Assembly (NCBI GenBank): GCA_000474255.1
Contig: BATO01000009.1
Location: 1-64,000 of the forward strand
Origin: Aquipseudomonas alcaligenes MRY13-0052
GTDB lineage: Bacteria > Pseudomonadota > Gammaproteobacteria > Pseudomonadales > Pseudomonadaceae
DNA length: 64,000 bases
Reading direction: 5' to 3'
Shown here: positions 8,807 through 18,778 of the stretch, one piece after another
Numbering within the stretch: the first letter of the stretch is position 1
Layout: every line of letters begins with the position of its first letter
The notes under the pieces: model-generated
What the model was told of the DNA's origin: nothing
Databases searched by the model: none
What the model saw: only the letters and a program-made list of their open reading frames with translations
Program-made: the position numbers and the translations under genes

Positions 8807-10303
8807 ATGCACGACATCAGCACCACCCGGGATGAGCGGGTCCTGCGCTTCGGCGCGTTCCGCTTTCACGTTCAGCAGCGCCTGCTGCTCGAAGACGGCC
8901 AGCCGCTGCGCCTGGGCAGCCGCGCCCTGGACATCCTCCAGCTGTTGCTGGAGAACGCCGGCCACCTGGTCGGCAAGGACTGCATCATCGCCCGCGTCTG
9001 GCCGACCACTGTGGTGGAGGAAACCAACCTGCGGGTGCACATCGCCGCCCTGCGCCGCGCCCTTGGCGATGGTCGCGACGGGCGCCGCTTCATCGCCAAT
9101 GTGCCGCAGCGCGGCTACAGCTTCGTCGCCGAAGTCGCCTGTGAAGGCAGTGTCTCGACCCCGGCGGCGCTACCGGCACACAACCTGCCCATACGGCTGA
9201 CCCGTATCGAGGGGCGCGATGCCGTGGTCGGCACGCTGGTGAGCCAGTTGCCGGTGCGGCGCTTCTTCACCCTGGTGGGCCCCGGCGGCATGGGCAAGAC
9301 CACCGTGGCCCTGCGCGTCGCCGAGTTGCTGCTGGAGCACTACGCGGACGGCGTGCACTTCATCGATCTGGCCGCCTGCGGGCCCGAAGGCGTGGCCGCT
9401 GCGGTGGCCACGGTGCTTGGCCTGGCGCCGGCCAACGGCGAGCCCCTCGCCGCCCTCGGCTGCCAACTGCGGCAGCGCCACGCGCTGCTGGTGCTGGACA
9501 ACTGCGAGCACGTCATCGATGCCAGCGCGCTGCTTGCCGAAGGCCTGCTGCGCCGTGCGCCGCGCCTGGCGATCCTGGCCACCAGCCGCGAACCCTTGCT
9601 GGCCGAAGGCGAGTGCATCCAGCGCCTGGCGGGGTTGCCGGTGCCGCCACCACCGGGCGACTGCGGCGTGGACGAGGCGCTGGGCTGTGCGGCCATCCGC
9701 CTGTTCGTCGCCTGCGCCCGTGCGCGCCAGGACGGCTTCCGCCTGCGCCCCGGGGACGTGCCGCTGGTGAGCGACATCTGCCGTCGCCTCGACGGCCTGC
9801 CCCTGGCCATCGAACTGGCGGCGGCCCAGGTGGATGGCCTGGGCCTCGAAGGCCTGCAACGGCTGCTCGATGGCCAGTTCCAGCTGCTGGCCCAGGGGCG
9901 TCGCACCGCAGCGGCCCGGCATCAGAGCCTGCGGGCGAACCTGGATTGGAGCTACGGTCTGCTCTCTGCCCTGGAGCGTGTCGTGCTGCAACGCCTGGCG
10001 CTGTTCAAGCAGGCCTTCACCTTCGAAAGCGCCGTTCGCGTCATCGGCTGCGAGCGCCTCAGCGAGACACGGCTGTCCGAGGCCATCAGCCATCTGGTGG
10101 CGAAATCCCTGCTGCTGGCGGAGCCGGAGGAGGAGCAGGTGTGCTACCGCCTGCTGGAAACCACCCGCGCCTACGCCCTGGACAAGTTGCACAGCGGCGG
10201 CGAGCTGCTGGAACTGCACCCCCCGCGTGCCCCCGAATGGCGCCAGGCGCTGCTGCTGCCCAGCCTCTGGCGCGGCGCACCGATGCCGGTAGTGCCCCAT
10301 TGA
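8807..10303 (+). CDS. Winged-helix / NB-ARC-type ATPase regulator, apparently lacking its TPR part
   Basis: Regulator of 498 residues. An OmpR-type winged-helix DNA-binding domain (about 10-105; RRALGDGRDG ... PQRGYSF) precedes a STAND-type ATPase with Walker A GPGGMGKT (about 165) and Walker B LLVLDNCEH (about 235), then a helical region ending RLLETTRAYAL. In this family the protein normally continues with several hundred residues of TPR repeats. Here it ends soon after with an atypical Pro-rich tail, and repeat DNA follows within 50 bases. The ATG at 8807 is preferred to a TTG at 8789; neither has a strong ribosome site. The target is unknown. Confidence 0.8.
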   Translation: MHDISTTRDERVLRFGAFRFHVQQRLLLEDGQPLRLGSRALDILQLLLENAGHLVGKDCIIARVWPTTVVEETNLRVHIAALRRALGDGRDGRRFIANVPQRGYSFVAEVACEGSVSTPAALPAHNLPIRLTRIEGRDAVVGTLVSQLPVRRFFTLVGPGGMGKTTVALRVAELLLEHYADGVHFIDLAACGPEGVAAAVATVLGLAPANGEPLAALGCQLRQRHALLVLDNCEHVIDASALLAEGLLRRAPRLAILATSREPLLAEGECIQRLAGLPVPPPPGDCGVDEALGCAAIRLFVACARARQDGFRLRPGDVPLVSDICRRLDGLPLAIELAAAQVDGLGLEGLQRLLDGQFQLLAQGRRTAAARHQSLRANLDWSYGLLSALERVVLQRLALFKQAFTFESAVRVIGCERLSETRLSEAISHLVAKSLLLAEPEEEQVCYRLLETTRAYALDKLHSGGELLELHPPRAPEWRQALLLPSLWRGAPMPVVPH

Positions 10304-10348
10304 GTCTGCAGGTTGAGCGAACCCTGCAGCGAGGCCGAACTTCGCCCC

Positions 10349-10612
10349 GTTGGGCCTCGCTGCGCTCGGCGCCAACCTACGGCGCCGTGCCCCACCCGAA
10401 CCACGGTGCCGACCGGTGTGTAGGGTGGATGACGCTCTTTTCATCCACCGAGCGATGCCGCCAGGGGCACGTGTCAGGGCAGCCCTGCGGCCTGCTTGGC
10501 GACTGAAGTCGCCCCTACATGGGTCGCGAGCCAGCCCGTAGGTCGAGCACGTAGGGCGGGTGAAACCCGCGGTGCATGGGCTGCGTCGCTGTCGGGTTGC
10601 ACCCGACCTACA
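10349..10612. repeat. Repeat cluster (families B, C, F, D)
   Basis: The 339-base gap 10304-10642 is filled by repeats: family B (10349-10380, GGGCCTCGCTGCGCTC core), family C (10419-10450), a GCGACTGAAGTCGCCCC element near 10498-10517, and family D (10551-10611, paired GTAGGGCGGGT and ACCCGACCTAC ends). No coding region is supported. Confidence 0.85.
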
Positions 10613-10642
10613 TGAGGCACCAAGGGAACGAACTCATTGGGA

Positions 10643-11044
10643 TCACTCGCCGATCAGCCGCCAGCTCATCGGGTTGACCCCTTCGGCGCGGGTGAAGAGG
10701 CGGGAGAAGTGGGCCTGGTCGTAGAAGCCGCATTCGAGGCCGATGCGGGTGAGGCTGAGGTCGGAGGTGCGGATCAGCTCCTTGGCGCGGGCCAGGCGTT
10801 GCTGGCGCAGCCAGTCCTGGGGCGTCATACCGGTGCTGCACTTGAAGGCGCGGGCGAAGTGGCTGCGGGAGAGGGCGCAGGCCTCGGCCAGGCGGGCGAC
10901 GGGGATGCCCTCGGCGAGGTGGTCGAGGAGCATCTGCTTGGCCAGGCGCTCGCGCCAGGGGGCGAGGCCGCCGGAAGTTCCGGCATCGACGGGCTGTTCG
11001 TGCTCGCAGGTGCTGTCGTGGTGGAGGCTGGCCATGGCGTTCAT
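10643..11044 (-). CDS. Small AraC-family regulator (HTH domain only)
   Basis: DNA-binding protein of 133 residues, essentially only the AraC/XylS double helix-turn-helix (about 30-130), with LARLAEACALSRSHFARAF-type first and GFYDQAHFSRLF second motifs. It lacks the usual N-terminal ligand-binding domain, so it may respond through its own expression or a partner. The ATG at 11044 is chosen; a GTG at 11095 and an ATG at 11035 are possible and none has a clear ribosome site. The gene is followed by the LysR gene on the same strand. Confidence 0.8.
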   Translation of the reverse strand: MNAMASLHHDSTCEHEQPVDAGTSGGLAPWRERLAKQMLLDHLAEGIPVARLAEACALSRSHFARAFKCSTGMTPQDWLRQQRLARAKELIRTSDLSLTRIGLECGFYDQAHFSRLFTRAEGVNPMSWRLIGE

Positions 11045-11149
11045 CCCGGTTCGCGGTGGCTGGCCCGTGGCCTGGTGGGGCCACGGGAGGATCACCGGGA
11101 TTGTTCGGGGCGCCGCCCTGGGGCGCGAGTTAAACGTTGTTAATTCGCC

Positions 11150-12061
11150 TCAGAGCCCGTCTTCGCTCATGAACCGCACGATCTGCGTGCGCAGCCAGCG
11201 CTCGGCGGTGTCGTTGTCCTGGGCACCGCGCCAGGCCATCGTCAGCTTGGCCGGGACGATCTCGAAAGGTGGTGGCTCGGCGCGCAGGCCGCCACCGGCC
11301 ACCAGTTCGCTGGCGGCGTAGTCGGGCACGGTGGCGATCAGCTCGGAGTTGGCCAGCAGCGCGCGCAGGCCGTTGAACTGCGGCACGGCCAGGGTCACGC
11401 GGCGCGAACGGCCGATGCGCGCCAGGTCCTGGTCGATGTTGCCGCACAGGTCGCCGGAGAAGGAGATCAGCGCGTGGGGACGGCTGCAGTAGTCGTCCAG
11501 GGTCAGCGGCTCGGGGCGCTTGTCGGCGCGCAGCACCATGGTCTGGATGCGCCGCAGGGTGCGGCACTTGGCGTTGGCCGGCAGCTCGGTGGTGTAGCTG
11601 ACACCAACGGAAATCTCCCCCGAGGCCAGCAGGCTTGGCATCAGCAGGAAGTTGGCGCGGCGCACCACCAGCACGATGTTCGGCGCCACCTCGCGCAGGT
11701 GGTTGAGCAGCGGCGGCAGCAGGCCGCACTCGACGTCGTCGGAAAGGCCGATGCGGAACACCAGGTTGCTGGTGGCCGGGTCGAACTCGTGGGCGTGGCT
11801 TAGGGCGTTGGACATGGCGTCCAGTGCCGGGCGCAGCTGCTGGAGGATCTCCACCGCGCGGGTGGTGGGCTCCATGGCGCGGCCGCTGCGCACGAACAGT
11901 GGGTCGTTGAAATAGTCACGCAGGCGCGACAGGGCGGCGCTGATCGCCGGCTGGCCGAGGAACAGCTTCTCGGCGGTGCGGGTCAGGTTGCGTTCATGCA
12001 TCAGCGTCTCGAAGACGATCAGCATGTTGAGATCGACGCGGCGCATTTCGCTGCGGTTCAT
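11150..12061 (-). CDS. LysR-family regulator
   Basis: Transcription factor of 303 residues. The N-terminal winged helix-turn-helix (about 9-68) has the LTRTAEKLFLGQPAISAALSR pattern. The C-terminal co-inducer domain (about 95-300) resembles the NodD/LeuO/SyrM branch, with a late SELIATVPDYAA segment. It lies about 105 bases upstream of the small AraC gene on the same strand and has no obvious divergent target, so its regulon cannot be inferred from position. Confidence 0.88.
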   Translation of the reverse strand: MNRSEMRRVDLNMLIVFETLMHERNLTRTAEKLFLGQPAISAALSRLRDYFNDPLFVRSGRAMEPTTRAVEILQQLRPALDAMSNALSHAHEFDPATSNLVFRIGLSDDVECGLLPPLLNHLREVAPNIVLVVRRANFLLMPSLLASGEISVGVSYTTELPANAKCRTLRRIQTMVLRADKRPEPLTLDDYCSRPHALISFSGDLCGNIDQDLARIGRSRRVTLAVPQFNGLRALLANSELIATVPDYAASELVAGGGLRAEPPPFEIVPAKLTMAWRGAQDNDTAERWLRTQIVRFMSEDGL

Positions 12062-12185
12062 GCGTGGGTTCCTTTATCCGTGCAGAGGGGCAGCGGGCCG
12101 TCAGCCTTGCACAACGGCCGGCGGCCGGCTTGTACGCATGTGCGCTTGTGCAGCGCCTGCGCGAGGGGGCGCGCAGGCGCTGCGA

Positions 12186-13811
12186 TCACACGCGGAAGCG
12201 CGCCACCAGGCCATTGAGGTCAATGGCCAGGCGCGACAGCTCCTGGCTGGCGGAGCTGGTCTGGTGGGCGCCGGCGGCGGTCTGCTGGGCCAGGTCGCGG
12301 ATGTTCACCAGGTTGCGGTCCACCTCGCGGGCCACCTGGGCCTGCTCCTCGGAGGCGCTGGCGATCACCAGGTTGCGCTCGCTGATGTGGCTGATGGCCT
12401 CGGTGATGGTGTCCAGCGCCTGGCCGGCGGCGCGGGCCATCTCCAGGGTGGCGCGGGCGCGCTGGCTGCTGTTCTGCATGGCATCCACCGCCTGGTTGGT
12501 GCCCTGCTGGATGCCGCCGATCATCTGCTCGATCTCCTGGGTCGACTGCTGGGTGCGGTGGGCGAGGGCGCGCACCTCGTCGGCGACCACGGCGAAGCCC
12601 CGGCCGGCGTCACCGGCGCGGGCGGCCTCGATGGCGGCGTTGAGGGCCAGCAGGTTGGTCTGCTCGGCGATGGCGCGGATCACGTCGAGGACCTTGCTGA
12701 TGCCCTGCACCTTGCCGGCCAGCTCTTCCACCTGGCTGGAGGTCTGGCCGACGTCACGGGCCAGGTCGCTGATGGAGTCCACCGTGCGGTTGACCTGATC
12801 CTGGCCGCCGCGGGCGGTGCGGTCGGATTCCCGCGAGGCCTCGGAGGTGGCGACGGCGTTGCGCGCCACTTCGTCCACGGCGGTGGTCATCTCGTTGACC
12901 GCGGTGGCGGCCTGCTCGATCTCCTGGTTCTGCTGGTGCAGGCCACGGCTGGAGTCCTCGGTCACCGCGTTGAGTTCCTCGGCGGCGGAGGCCAACTGGT
13001 CGGAGGAGCGGGCGATGTGCTCGATGGTGGTCTTCAGGCTCTGCTGCATGGTGCGCAGGGAGCCGAGCAGCAGGGCCGGTTCGTCGCTGCCGTGCACCTC
13101 GATGCGCTCGGTGAGGTTACCGGAGGCCACGCTGTCGGCCACCTTCATCGCCTCGTCCAGCGGGGTGACGATGCTGCGGGTGAGGATCAGGGCGAGCACG
13201 CCGGTGAGCAGGGCGGCGAGGATCATCACCGCGCTGACCACCAGCACCGCGCTGTCGTACTGGTCGATGGCGTGCTGCTCTGTCTCGGCGGCGTTGCGCT
13301 GGTTGATCTTCATCAGGGTTTCCAGCTGCACGCCCAGCTCGTCGGAGTACTTCTTGTACTCGCCGCCCAGCAGCGTGCGGAGCTCGTCGAGCTTGTCGGC
13401 ATCGGAGAGCCGCACCAGTTGGTCGTTGACCCGGTAGTAGCCCTCCAGCACCGACTTGAAGCGGTTGTACTGGGCCAGCTCCTCGCCGTCGTCCACCAGC
13501 TTCTCGTAGTCGCCCTGGGCCTTGTGCAGCTGGCCGGTGAGCTCTGCCTGGCGCTGGTTGGTGGCGCGCAGCAGCGCCGGCTCGCGGTCCACCAGGATGC
13601 GGAAGGAGACGATGCGCAGGCGCAGCATCTTCTCGTTGATCGTGCCCAGTGCCGCGTAGCTGGGCATGCTGTTTTCGCTGAGCATCACGGTGGAGGCGCG
13701 GATGCCTTTCATCTGGTGCAGGGCGAACAGCCCGAGCAGGATCACCAGCAGCGCAACCACGGAGAAGCTGAAGATGGCGCGCGGCGCGATCTTCATACGG
13801 CGTAAAAGCAT
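12186..13811 (-). CDS. Methyl-accepting chemotaxis protein (4HB-type sensor)
   Basis: Chemoreceptor of 541 residues. Two transmembrane helices (about 13-32 and 190-212) bracket a periplasmic four-helix-bundle sensor domain. A HAMP linker (about 213-265) leads to the coiled-coil signalling domain, whose hairpin tip reads [20 protein letters not shown], the invariant CheA/CheW contact. The ligand is unknown. The ATG at 13811 has GGGAG about nine bases upstream; an 18-residue upstream extension is not hydrophobic and is rejected. It appears monocistronic. Confidence 0.93.
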   Translation of the reverse strand: MLLRRMKIAPRAIFSFSVVALLVILLGLFALHQMKGIRASTVMLSENSMPSYAALGTINEKMLRLRIVSFRILVDREPALLRATNQRQAELTGQLHKAQGDYEKLVDDGEELAQYNRFKSVLEGYYRVNDQLVRLSDADKLDELRTLLGGEYKKYSDELGVQLETLMKINQRNAAETEQHAIDQYDSAVLVVSAVMILAALLTGVLALILTRSIVTPLDEAMKVADSVASGNLTERIEVHGSDEPALLLGSLRTMQQSLKTTIEHIARSSDQLASAAEELNAVTEDSSRGLHQQNQEIEQAATAVNEMTTAVDEVARNAVATSEASRESDRTARGGQDQVNRTVDSISDLARDVGQTSSQVEELAGKVQGISKVLDVIRAIAEQTNLLALNAAIEAARAGDAGRGFAVVADEVRALAHRTQQSTQEIEQMIGGIQQGTNQAVDAMQNSSQRARATLEMARAAGQALDTITEAISHISERNLVIASASEEQAQVAREVDRNLVNIRDLAQQTAAGAHQTSSASQELSRLAIDLNGLVARFRV

Positions 13812-13996
13812 GGGGACGACTCCCGATTTGTTATGGATCGTTTTGGGGTAGCCAGTTGCAGACACGGCGCCGGCCCTGGGCTTAAGCGAAGCGCGTACCA
13901 GGCTATCGGCAGGGGCTGTGGGAAGCTGAAGGGCGAGGTGTGAGGTTGTTTACGGATGGGGGTGGCGTCTGGACGGTGTGATGCAGGGGGAGGGGG

Positions 13997-14047
13997 GTAG
14001 GGGCGACTTCAGTCGCCCACGTGGGCGCAAATTCACTCGCGAATGAC
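13997..14047. repeat. Family F/A repeat
   Basis: A GGGGCGACTTCAGTCGCCC palindrome joined to a degenerate family A half (AATTCACTCGCGAATGA). It sits between the diguanylate cyclase and the chemoreceptor. Confidence 0.7.
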
Positions 14048-14067
14048 CTTCACCGTGACGCCCCGGA

Positions 14068-15603
14068 TCAGCCGGCCCCGTCCACAGGCGGATGCACCCG
14101 GTCACGCCCGGCGGCCTTGGCGCTATAGAGTGCTTCGTCGGCGGCGCGCAGCAGGTGGCTGTCCGGGGTGTTGTCGTTGGGGACGGGGATGTAGGCGTAG
14201 ATGCCGGCACTGAGGGTGACCAGCCCCAGGTCGCTGCCTTCGTGGCGGATGCCCAGCTCGCGCACGGCGAGGCGCACCTGTTCGGCGACGGCGCGGGTTT
14301 CCGCCTCGCTGGTGTTGGGCAGCAGCAGGGTCATTTCTTCGCCGCCATAGCGGGCAGCCAGGTCGCCGGCACGGCGGGCGAAGCTGCCCACCACCTGGGC
14401 GACGGCCCTGATGCACTGGTCACCGGCGGGGTGGCCGTAGCGGTCGTTGTAGCGCTTGAAGTGGTCGATATCGAGCATGACGATGCCCAGCGGCGCGCCC
14501 TGGCGTCGTGCGCGGTTGGCTTCGATGGGCAATACGGCGTCGAGGCGGCGTCGGTTGGCCAGGCCGGTGAGGCCATCGACCATGGCCAGTTGTTCGAGGG
14601 CGTCGTGGGCCAGGCGCAGCTCCTCTTCGGCCAGGGCACCGGATTCGATGCGGCGTATCAGCGCCTGGGCGAACAGCACCAGGCCGACGATCATCGCCAC
14701 CACCACCATGGCCGAGCGCGCCACCTGGTCCAGCCAGGGCGCGGTGATGGAGCGGGTGGCGATACCGGTTTCCACCACCAGCGGGTAGTCCGCCAACTGG
14801 CGGTAGCTGAACAGCCGCTCCATGCCGTCCACCTGGCCATGGAAGATCGCCGTGCCCGCCGGCGCCTCGCGCAGCAGCTCGCTGAACACCAGCCCCTTGG
14901 CCAGGCTGGCGCCGATGGATTCGGGGAGGAAGGGGCGGCGCACCAATAGGGTGCCGTCCTGCAGGGCGAGGATGATGATGCCCGAGTCGCCGACGTCGAA
15001 GCTGTCGTAGAAGCGCACGAAGTAATCCACCTTGAGCGTGGCCAGGGCGACGCCGGCGAAGCTGCCGTCAGGGTTGTCGATGCGCCGTGACACCGGGATG
15101 ACCAGGTCGCCGGTGGAGCGGCTGCTGATCACCTTGCCGATGTACAGGTCGTTGTCTGCGTGTTCGCGGTGATGGATGAAGTACTCGCGGTCGGCGTTGT
15201 TGGCGCCGGGGGGGACGTGGTCCTTGTCGGTCACCAGCCAGTTGCCGTCCTTGTCGTAGATGAACAGGCCGTGCAACTGGGGCAGGTAGCGCTGCTGGCG
15301 CTTCATCAGGCCGCGCATGCGCTCCACCTGGAGCTTGTCGATGCCGTCCCATTCCACCCGTTCGATCAGCCCCACCAGCAGCGCGTCGGCCTGGCGTACC
15401 GCGTCGCGGGCATGCTGGGCGGCAGCGCTGGCGACGTTGGTGGCGTTGACCTCGGCGCGGCGGAACTCTTGCTGGTGGGCCTTCCATACCTGCCAGCTCT
15501 CCATGGCCAGGATCGCCACGATCACCAGCGCGGTGAAGCCGAACGCCAGGCGGCGTGCCTGGATATGGCCCTGGGGGTTCTCCATGGGGGGCGGCCTGTT
15601 CAT
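14068..15603 (-). CDS. Membrane diguanylate cyclase with periplasmic Cache sensor
   Basis: Makes c-di-GMP from two GTP at the inner membrane; 511 residues. Transmembrane helices near 20-38 and 295-315 flank a double-Cache periplasmic sensor domain that includes the REYFIHH segment. The GGDEF domain (about 340-505) is intact with ARYGGEEM and an RAGD five residues upstream, the inhibitory site for product feedback. The start is uncertain: neither this ATG nor one six codons later has a good ribosome site. The signal sensed is unknown. Confidence 0.9.
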   Translation of the reverse strand: MNRPPPMENPQGHIQARRLAFGFTALVIVAILAMESWQVWKAHQQEFRRAEVNATNVASAAAQHARDAVRQADALLVGLIERVEWDGIDKLQVERMRGLMKRQQRYLPQLHGLFIYDKDGNWLVTDKDHVPPGANNADREYFIHHREHADNDLYIGKVISSRSTGDLVIPVSRRIDNPDGSFAGVALATLKVDYFVRFYDSFDVGDSGIIILALQDGTLLVRRPFLPESIGASLAKGLVFSELLREAPAGTAIFHGQVDGMERLFSYRQLADYPLVVETGIATRSITAPWLDQVARSAMVVVAMIVGLVLFAQALIRRIESGALAEEELRLAHDALEQLAMVDGLTGLANRRRLDAVLPIEANRARRQGAPLGIVMLDIDHFKRYNDRYGHPAGDQCIRAVAQVVGSFARRAGDLAARYGGEEMTLLLPNTSEAETRAVAEQVRLAVRELGIRHEGSDLGLVTLSAGIYAYIPVPNDNTPDSHLLRAADEALYSAKAAGRDRVHPPVDGAG

Positions 15604-15740
15604 GGCTGTCGGGCTCGACGATTACGCAGGGACGTCATGGTTGTGACCATGGTCGCGGGAAAACCTCCGAAGAGTCGGGACACAGGCAGCCTAGCAGCGC
15701 TGCGGTTAGAATGCCGCGCCTCTGAACCAGGACTCCCTTC

Positions 15741-16682
15741 ATGACCCCCGCCGCCCTCGACACCCTCCGCCTCCAGCTGACTGCCGCCCTGGGCGACCTG
15801 CCCACCGAGACCCGCCGCCTGTTCCACGGCCGTGGCCGGCGCTGGCCGGGGCTGGAGCATCTGGTGGTGGATTGGCTGGAGGGCGTGGTGCAGGTGGCGC
15901 TGTTCCGCGAACCGGAGGACGAGGCCCTGGCCGCGCTGAAGACGATGCTCGCCGAACTGGTGGCCAGCGACGCCTGGCGTGCCGCACCGGTGCGCAGCCT
16001 GCTGCTGCAGCGGCGCTACCTGCCGGGCAGCGAGACCGAGCTGCTGTGGGGCGAGGCGGTGGCGCAGTGGACCATGCACGAGGATGGGCTGGTCTACCGC
16101 CTGGACCTGATGCGCAACCAGAACATCGGCCTGTTCCTCGACATGCGCTACGGCCGTTGCTGGGTGCGCGAGCAGGCCGCCGGCAAGCGCGTGCTCAACC
16201 TGTTCGCCTACACCTGCGGCTTTTCCGTGGCCGCCCTCGCCGGCGGCGCCGCGGCGGTGGTCAACCTGGACATGGCCCGCGCCGCGCTGAGCCGGGGCCG
16301 CGACAACCACCGGCTGAACGGCCACGACCTGACCCAGGTGATGTTCCTCGGCCACGAGCTGTTCAAGTCCTGGGGCAAGGTGAAGAAGTGCGGGCCCTAT
16401 GACCTGGTGATCATCGACCCGCCGTCGTTCCAGAAGGGCAGCTTCGAGCTGGACCGCGATTACCGCAAGATCCTCCGCCGTCTGCCGGAGCTGCTGGCCG
16501 AGGGCGGCCAGGTGCTGGCCTGTGTCAACGACCCGGCCACGGGGGCGGATTTCATCGTCCGCACCATGGCCGAGGAAGCGCCGGGGCTGGCCTTCCGCGA
16601 GCGCCTGGCCAACCCGCCGGAATTCGAGGACGTGGACCCGGAAGGCGGGCTCAAGGCCCTGGTGTTCACCCAGGGCGTGTAA
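15741..16682 (+). CDS. Class I SAM methyltransferase, RlmI/RlmK-like
   Basis: Predicted RNA cytosine/guanine methyltransferase, 313 residues. An N-terminal region (1-140) with QNIGLFLDMR precedes the Rossmann-fold domain: motif I reads NLFAYTCGFSVAAL and the catalytic IIDPPSFQKG loop lies near residue 225, as in COG1092 rRNA methyltransferases. It lacks the PUA domain of RlmI. It is transcribed divergently from the diguanylate cyclase gene. The exact substrate base is not deducible here. Confidence 0.85.
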   Translation: MTPAALDTLRLQLTAALGDLPTETRRLFHGRGRRWPGLEHLVVDWLEGVVQVALFREPEDEALAALKTMLAELVASDAWRAAPVRSLLLQRRYLPGSETELLWGEAVAQWTMHEDGLVYRLDLMRNQNIGLFLDMRYGRCWVREQAAGKRVLNLFAYTCGFSVAALAGGAAAVVNLDMARAALSRGRDNHRLNGHDLTQVMFLGHELFKSWGKVKKCGPYDLVIIDPPSFQKGSFELDRDYRKILRRLPELLAEGGQVLACVNDPATGADFIVRTMAEEAPGLAFRERLANPPEFEDVDPEGGLKALVFTQGV

Positions 16683-16685
16683 GGC

Positions 16686-16709
16686 GTAGCCCGGGCTTCA
16701 GCCCGGGAA
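16686..16709. terminator. Hairpin downstream of the methyltransferase gene
   Basis: The sequence GCCCGGGCTTCAGCCCGGG forms a strong hairpin just after the stop, between two convergent genes. It lacks a T-run and resembles a small repeat elsewhere in the window, so termination is uncertain. Confidence 0.45.
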
Positions 16710-16769
16710 GGCAGGGAATGCGGGATTGCAGGGGCCGTCCCTGCACCCCTGCCTGGCTCCGTTGGCGGC

Positions 16770-18152
16770 TCAGTGGCCGCTTTCCACCACCCGGTAGCAG
16801 GGCACGTAGGCCGCGCCGCCGGGGAGCTTCATGCGGTGCTGCTCGACGAAGGCCTGGAGCAGGCGGTCCAGCGGCTGCATCACTTGCGCATCGCCGTGGA
16901 TCTCGTAGGGGCCGTGTTCCTCGATCAGGCGGATGCCCTTGTCCTTGACGTTGCCGGCGACGATGCCGGAGAAGGCGCGGCGCAGGTTGGCGGCCAGCTC
17001 GTGGGGCGGCAGCGAGCGGCTGAGCTGCAGGCTGGCCATGTTGGCGTGGGTGGGGTCGAAGGGGCGCTGGAAGCCTTCGTCGATCTTCAGCAGCCAGTTG
17101 AAGTGGAAGGCGTCGTTGCGCTCGCGGCGGAAGCGCTTCACCTCCTTCAGGCCCTGGGCCATCTGCCGGGCCACTTCGGCCGGGTCGTTGATGATGATCT
17201 GGTAGCGCTTCTGCGCCTCCTCGCCCAGGGTGGCGCCGACGAAGGCGTGCAGTTGCTGCAGGTAGGGCTCGGCGCTGCGCGGGCCGGTGAGGATGACGGG
17301 GAAGGGCAGCTCGAGGTTGTCCGGGTGCATGAGGATGCCCAGCAGGTAGAGGAACTCCTCCGCCGTGCCCACGCCACCGGGGAAGATGATGATGCCGTGG
17401 CCGACGCGGACGAAGGCCTCCAGGCGCTTCTCGATGTCCGGCAGGATCACCAGCTCGTTGACGATGGGGTTGGGCGCTTCGGCGGCGATGATGCCCGGCT
17501 CGGTCAGGCCCAGGTAGCGGCCGCCGACGATGCGCTGCTTGGCGTGGCTGATGGTGGCGCCCTTCATCGGCCCCTTCATCACGCCCGGGCCGCAGCCGGT
17601 GCACACGTCCAGGCTGCGCAGGCCCAGCTCGTGGCCGACGCGCTTGGTGTACTTGTATTCCTCGGTGCTGATGGAGTGGCCGCCCCAGCACACGACGATC
17701 TTCGGCTCCACGCCCGGGCGCAGGGTGCGGGCGTTGCGCAGCAGGTGGAACACGTAGTCGGTGATGCCCTGGGAGCTCTCCAGGTCGATGCGCAGGCTGT
17801 CCAGCTCGCTGGCGGCGTAGACGATGTCGCGCAGGGCGCTGAACAGCATCTCGCGGGTGCTGGCGATCATCTCGCCGTCGACGAAGGCATCGGCCGGGGC
17901 GTTGAGCAGTTCCAGGCGCACGCCGCGGTCCTGCTGGTGGATGCGCACCTCGAAGTCCTTGTAGGCGTCGAGGATGGTCTTGGCGTTATCGATCTGCGCG
18001 CCGGTGTTGAGGATGGCCAGGGCGCACTGGCGGAACAGCGTGTAGATGCTGCCGGAACCGGCTTCGCTCAGTTGCTGCACTTCGCGTTGGGAGAGGGTTT
18101 CCAGGCTGCCTTTGGGGCTTACTTCGGCGTTGACCACGTGTCTCGGGGGCAT
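16770..18152 (-). CDS. ppnN: Pyrimidine/purine nucleotide 5'-monophosphate nucleosidase
   Basis: Cleaves nucleoside 5'-monophosphates to base and ribose 5-phosphate; in E. coli PpnN (YgdH) is activated by (p)ppGpp. The 460 residues match PpnN length and organisation: an N-terminal domain with LSQREVQQL and FVDG, the central LOG-type Rossmann domain with GCGPGVMKGPMKGA and FPGGVGTAEEF (the phosphate-binding motif), and a C-terminal domain. It is convergent with the methyltransferase gene. Confidence 0.93.
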   Translation of the reverse strand: MPPRHVVNAEVSPKGSLETLSQREVQQLSEAGSGSIYTLFRQCALAILNTGAQIDNAKTILDAYKDFEVRIHQQDRGVRLELLNAPADAFVDGEMIASTREMLFSALRDIVYAASELDSLRIDLESSQGITDYVFHLLRNARTLRPGVEPKIVVCWGGHSISTEEYKYTKRVGHELGLRSLDVCTGCGPGVMKGPMKGATISHAKQRIVGGRYLGLTEPGIIAAEAPNPIVNELVILPDIEKRLEAFVRVGHGIIIFPGGVGTAEEFLYLLGILMHPDNLELPFPVILTGPRSAEPYLQQLHAFVGATLGEEAQKRYQIIINDPAEVARQMAQGLKEVKRFRRERNDAFHFNWLLKIDEGFQRPFDPTHANMASLQLSRSLPPHELAANLRRAFSGIVAGNVKDKGIRLIEEHGPYEIHGDAQVMQPLDRLLQAFVEQHRMKLPGGAAYVPCYRVVESGH

Positions 18153-18389
18153 TCTCTATTCCATGAAAAGCGATGTCGGGCGGGCCGCTCGGCCCCCCGC
18201 ATCGGGGTGATGAGCGCCGGGCGCGGATTCTGGCGTGGCACCGGCAGTCGTGTGACGCGCCGGGGGTGTGCTTCAGGCACTGTCGATCGGCGCACCGCAA
18301 TCAGGTGGGTTCATGTAGATAGCGGGAACCCTTGGGCTCTGACAAGCATTTTGTGCGATCTGCTCCGCGAGGAATGGGCACAATCAATG

Positions 18390-18560
18390 CCGTCGGGTTG
18401 CACCCGACCTACGGGGGCGCCGTACCTATAGGGGCGAATTCATTCGCCCAGCAGACCGCAGGTCTGCCCCCGCTCAATGTCACAGGCCACCTCGTCGTGG
18501 GAGCGAATTCATTCGCGAAAGATGCCGTGCCAGGCCCCGCGGTTGAAACCGCTCCCACCA
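18390..18560. repeat. Repeats D and A in the ppnN-sotB gap
   Basis: The 626-base gap 18153-18778 contains a family D half (18390-18413), a truncated family A element (about 18428-18450) and a full family A element (18498-18560) whose two ends, GTGGGAGCGAATTCATTCGC and GGTTGAAACCGCTCCCAC, are inverted relative to each other. The rest carries promoter space for the two divergent genes and no supported coding region. Confidence 0.8.
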
Positions 18561-18778
18561 CTCGCCGGCCCACTCCGGCGACCCACCGGTCATTCGCCTT
18601 GGTGCCATGGCCGCTGGAGGCGTAGAATCGCCGCTTCCAGGCCGTACCCCCTCCCATTCCAAGAACAAACCCTGCCGCAGCCGTCCGCCCCGTGCCTTGC
18701 TCCCCGGGTGGCCCCTGGCATGCGCGGTGGAGGCGCATCGACCCTGTCCCGACCCCAGCCTCAGCCCCGGAACAGCCC

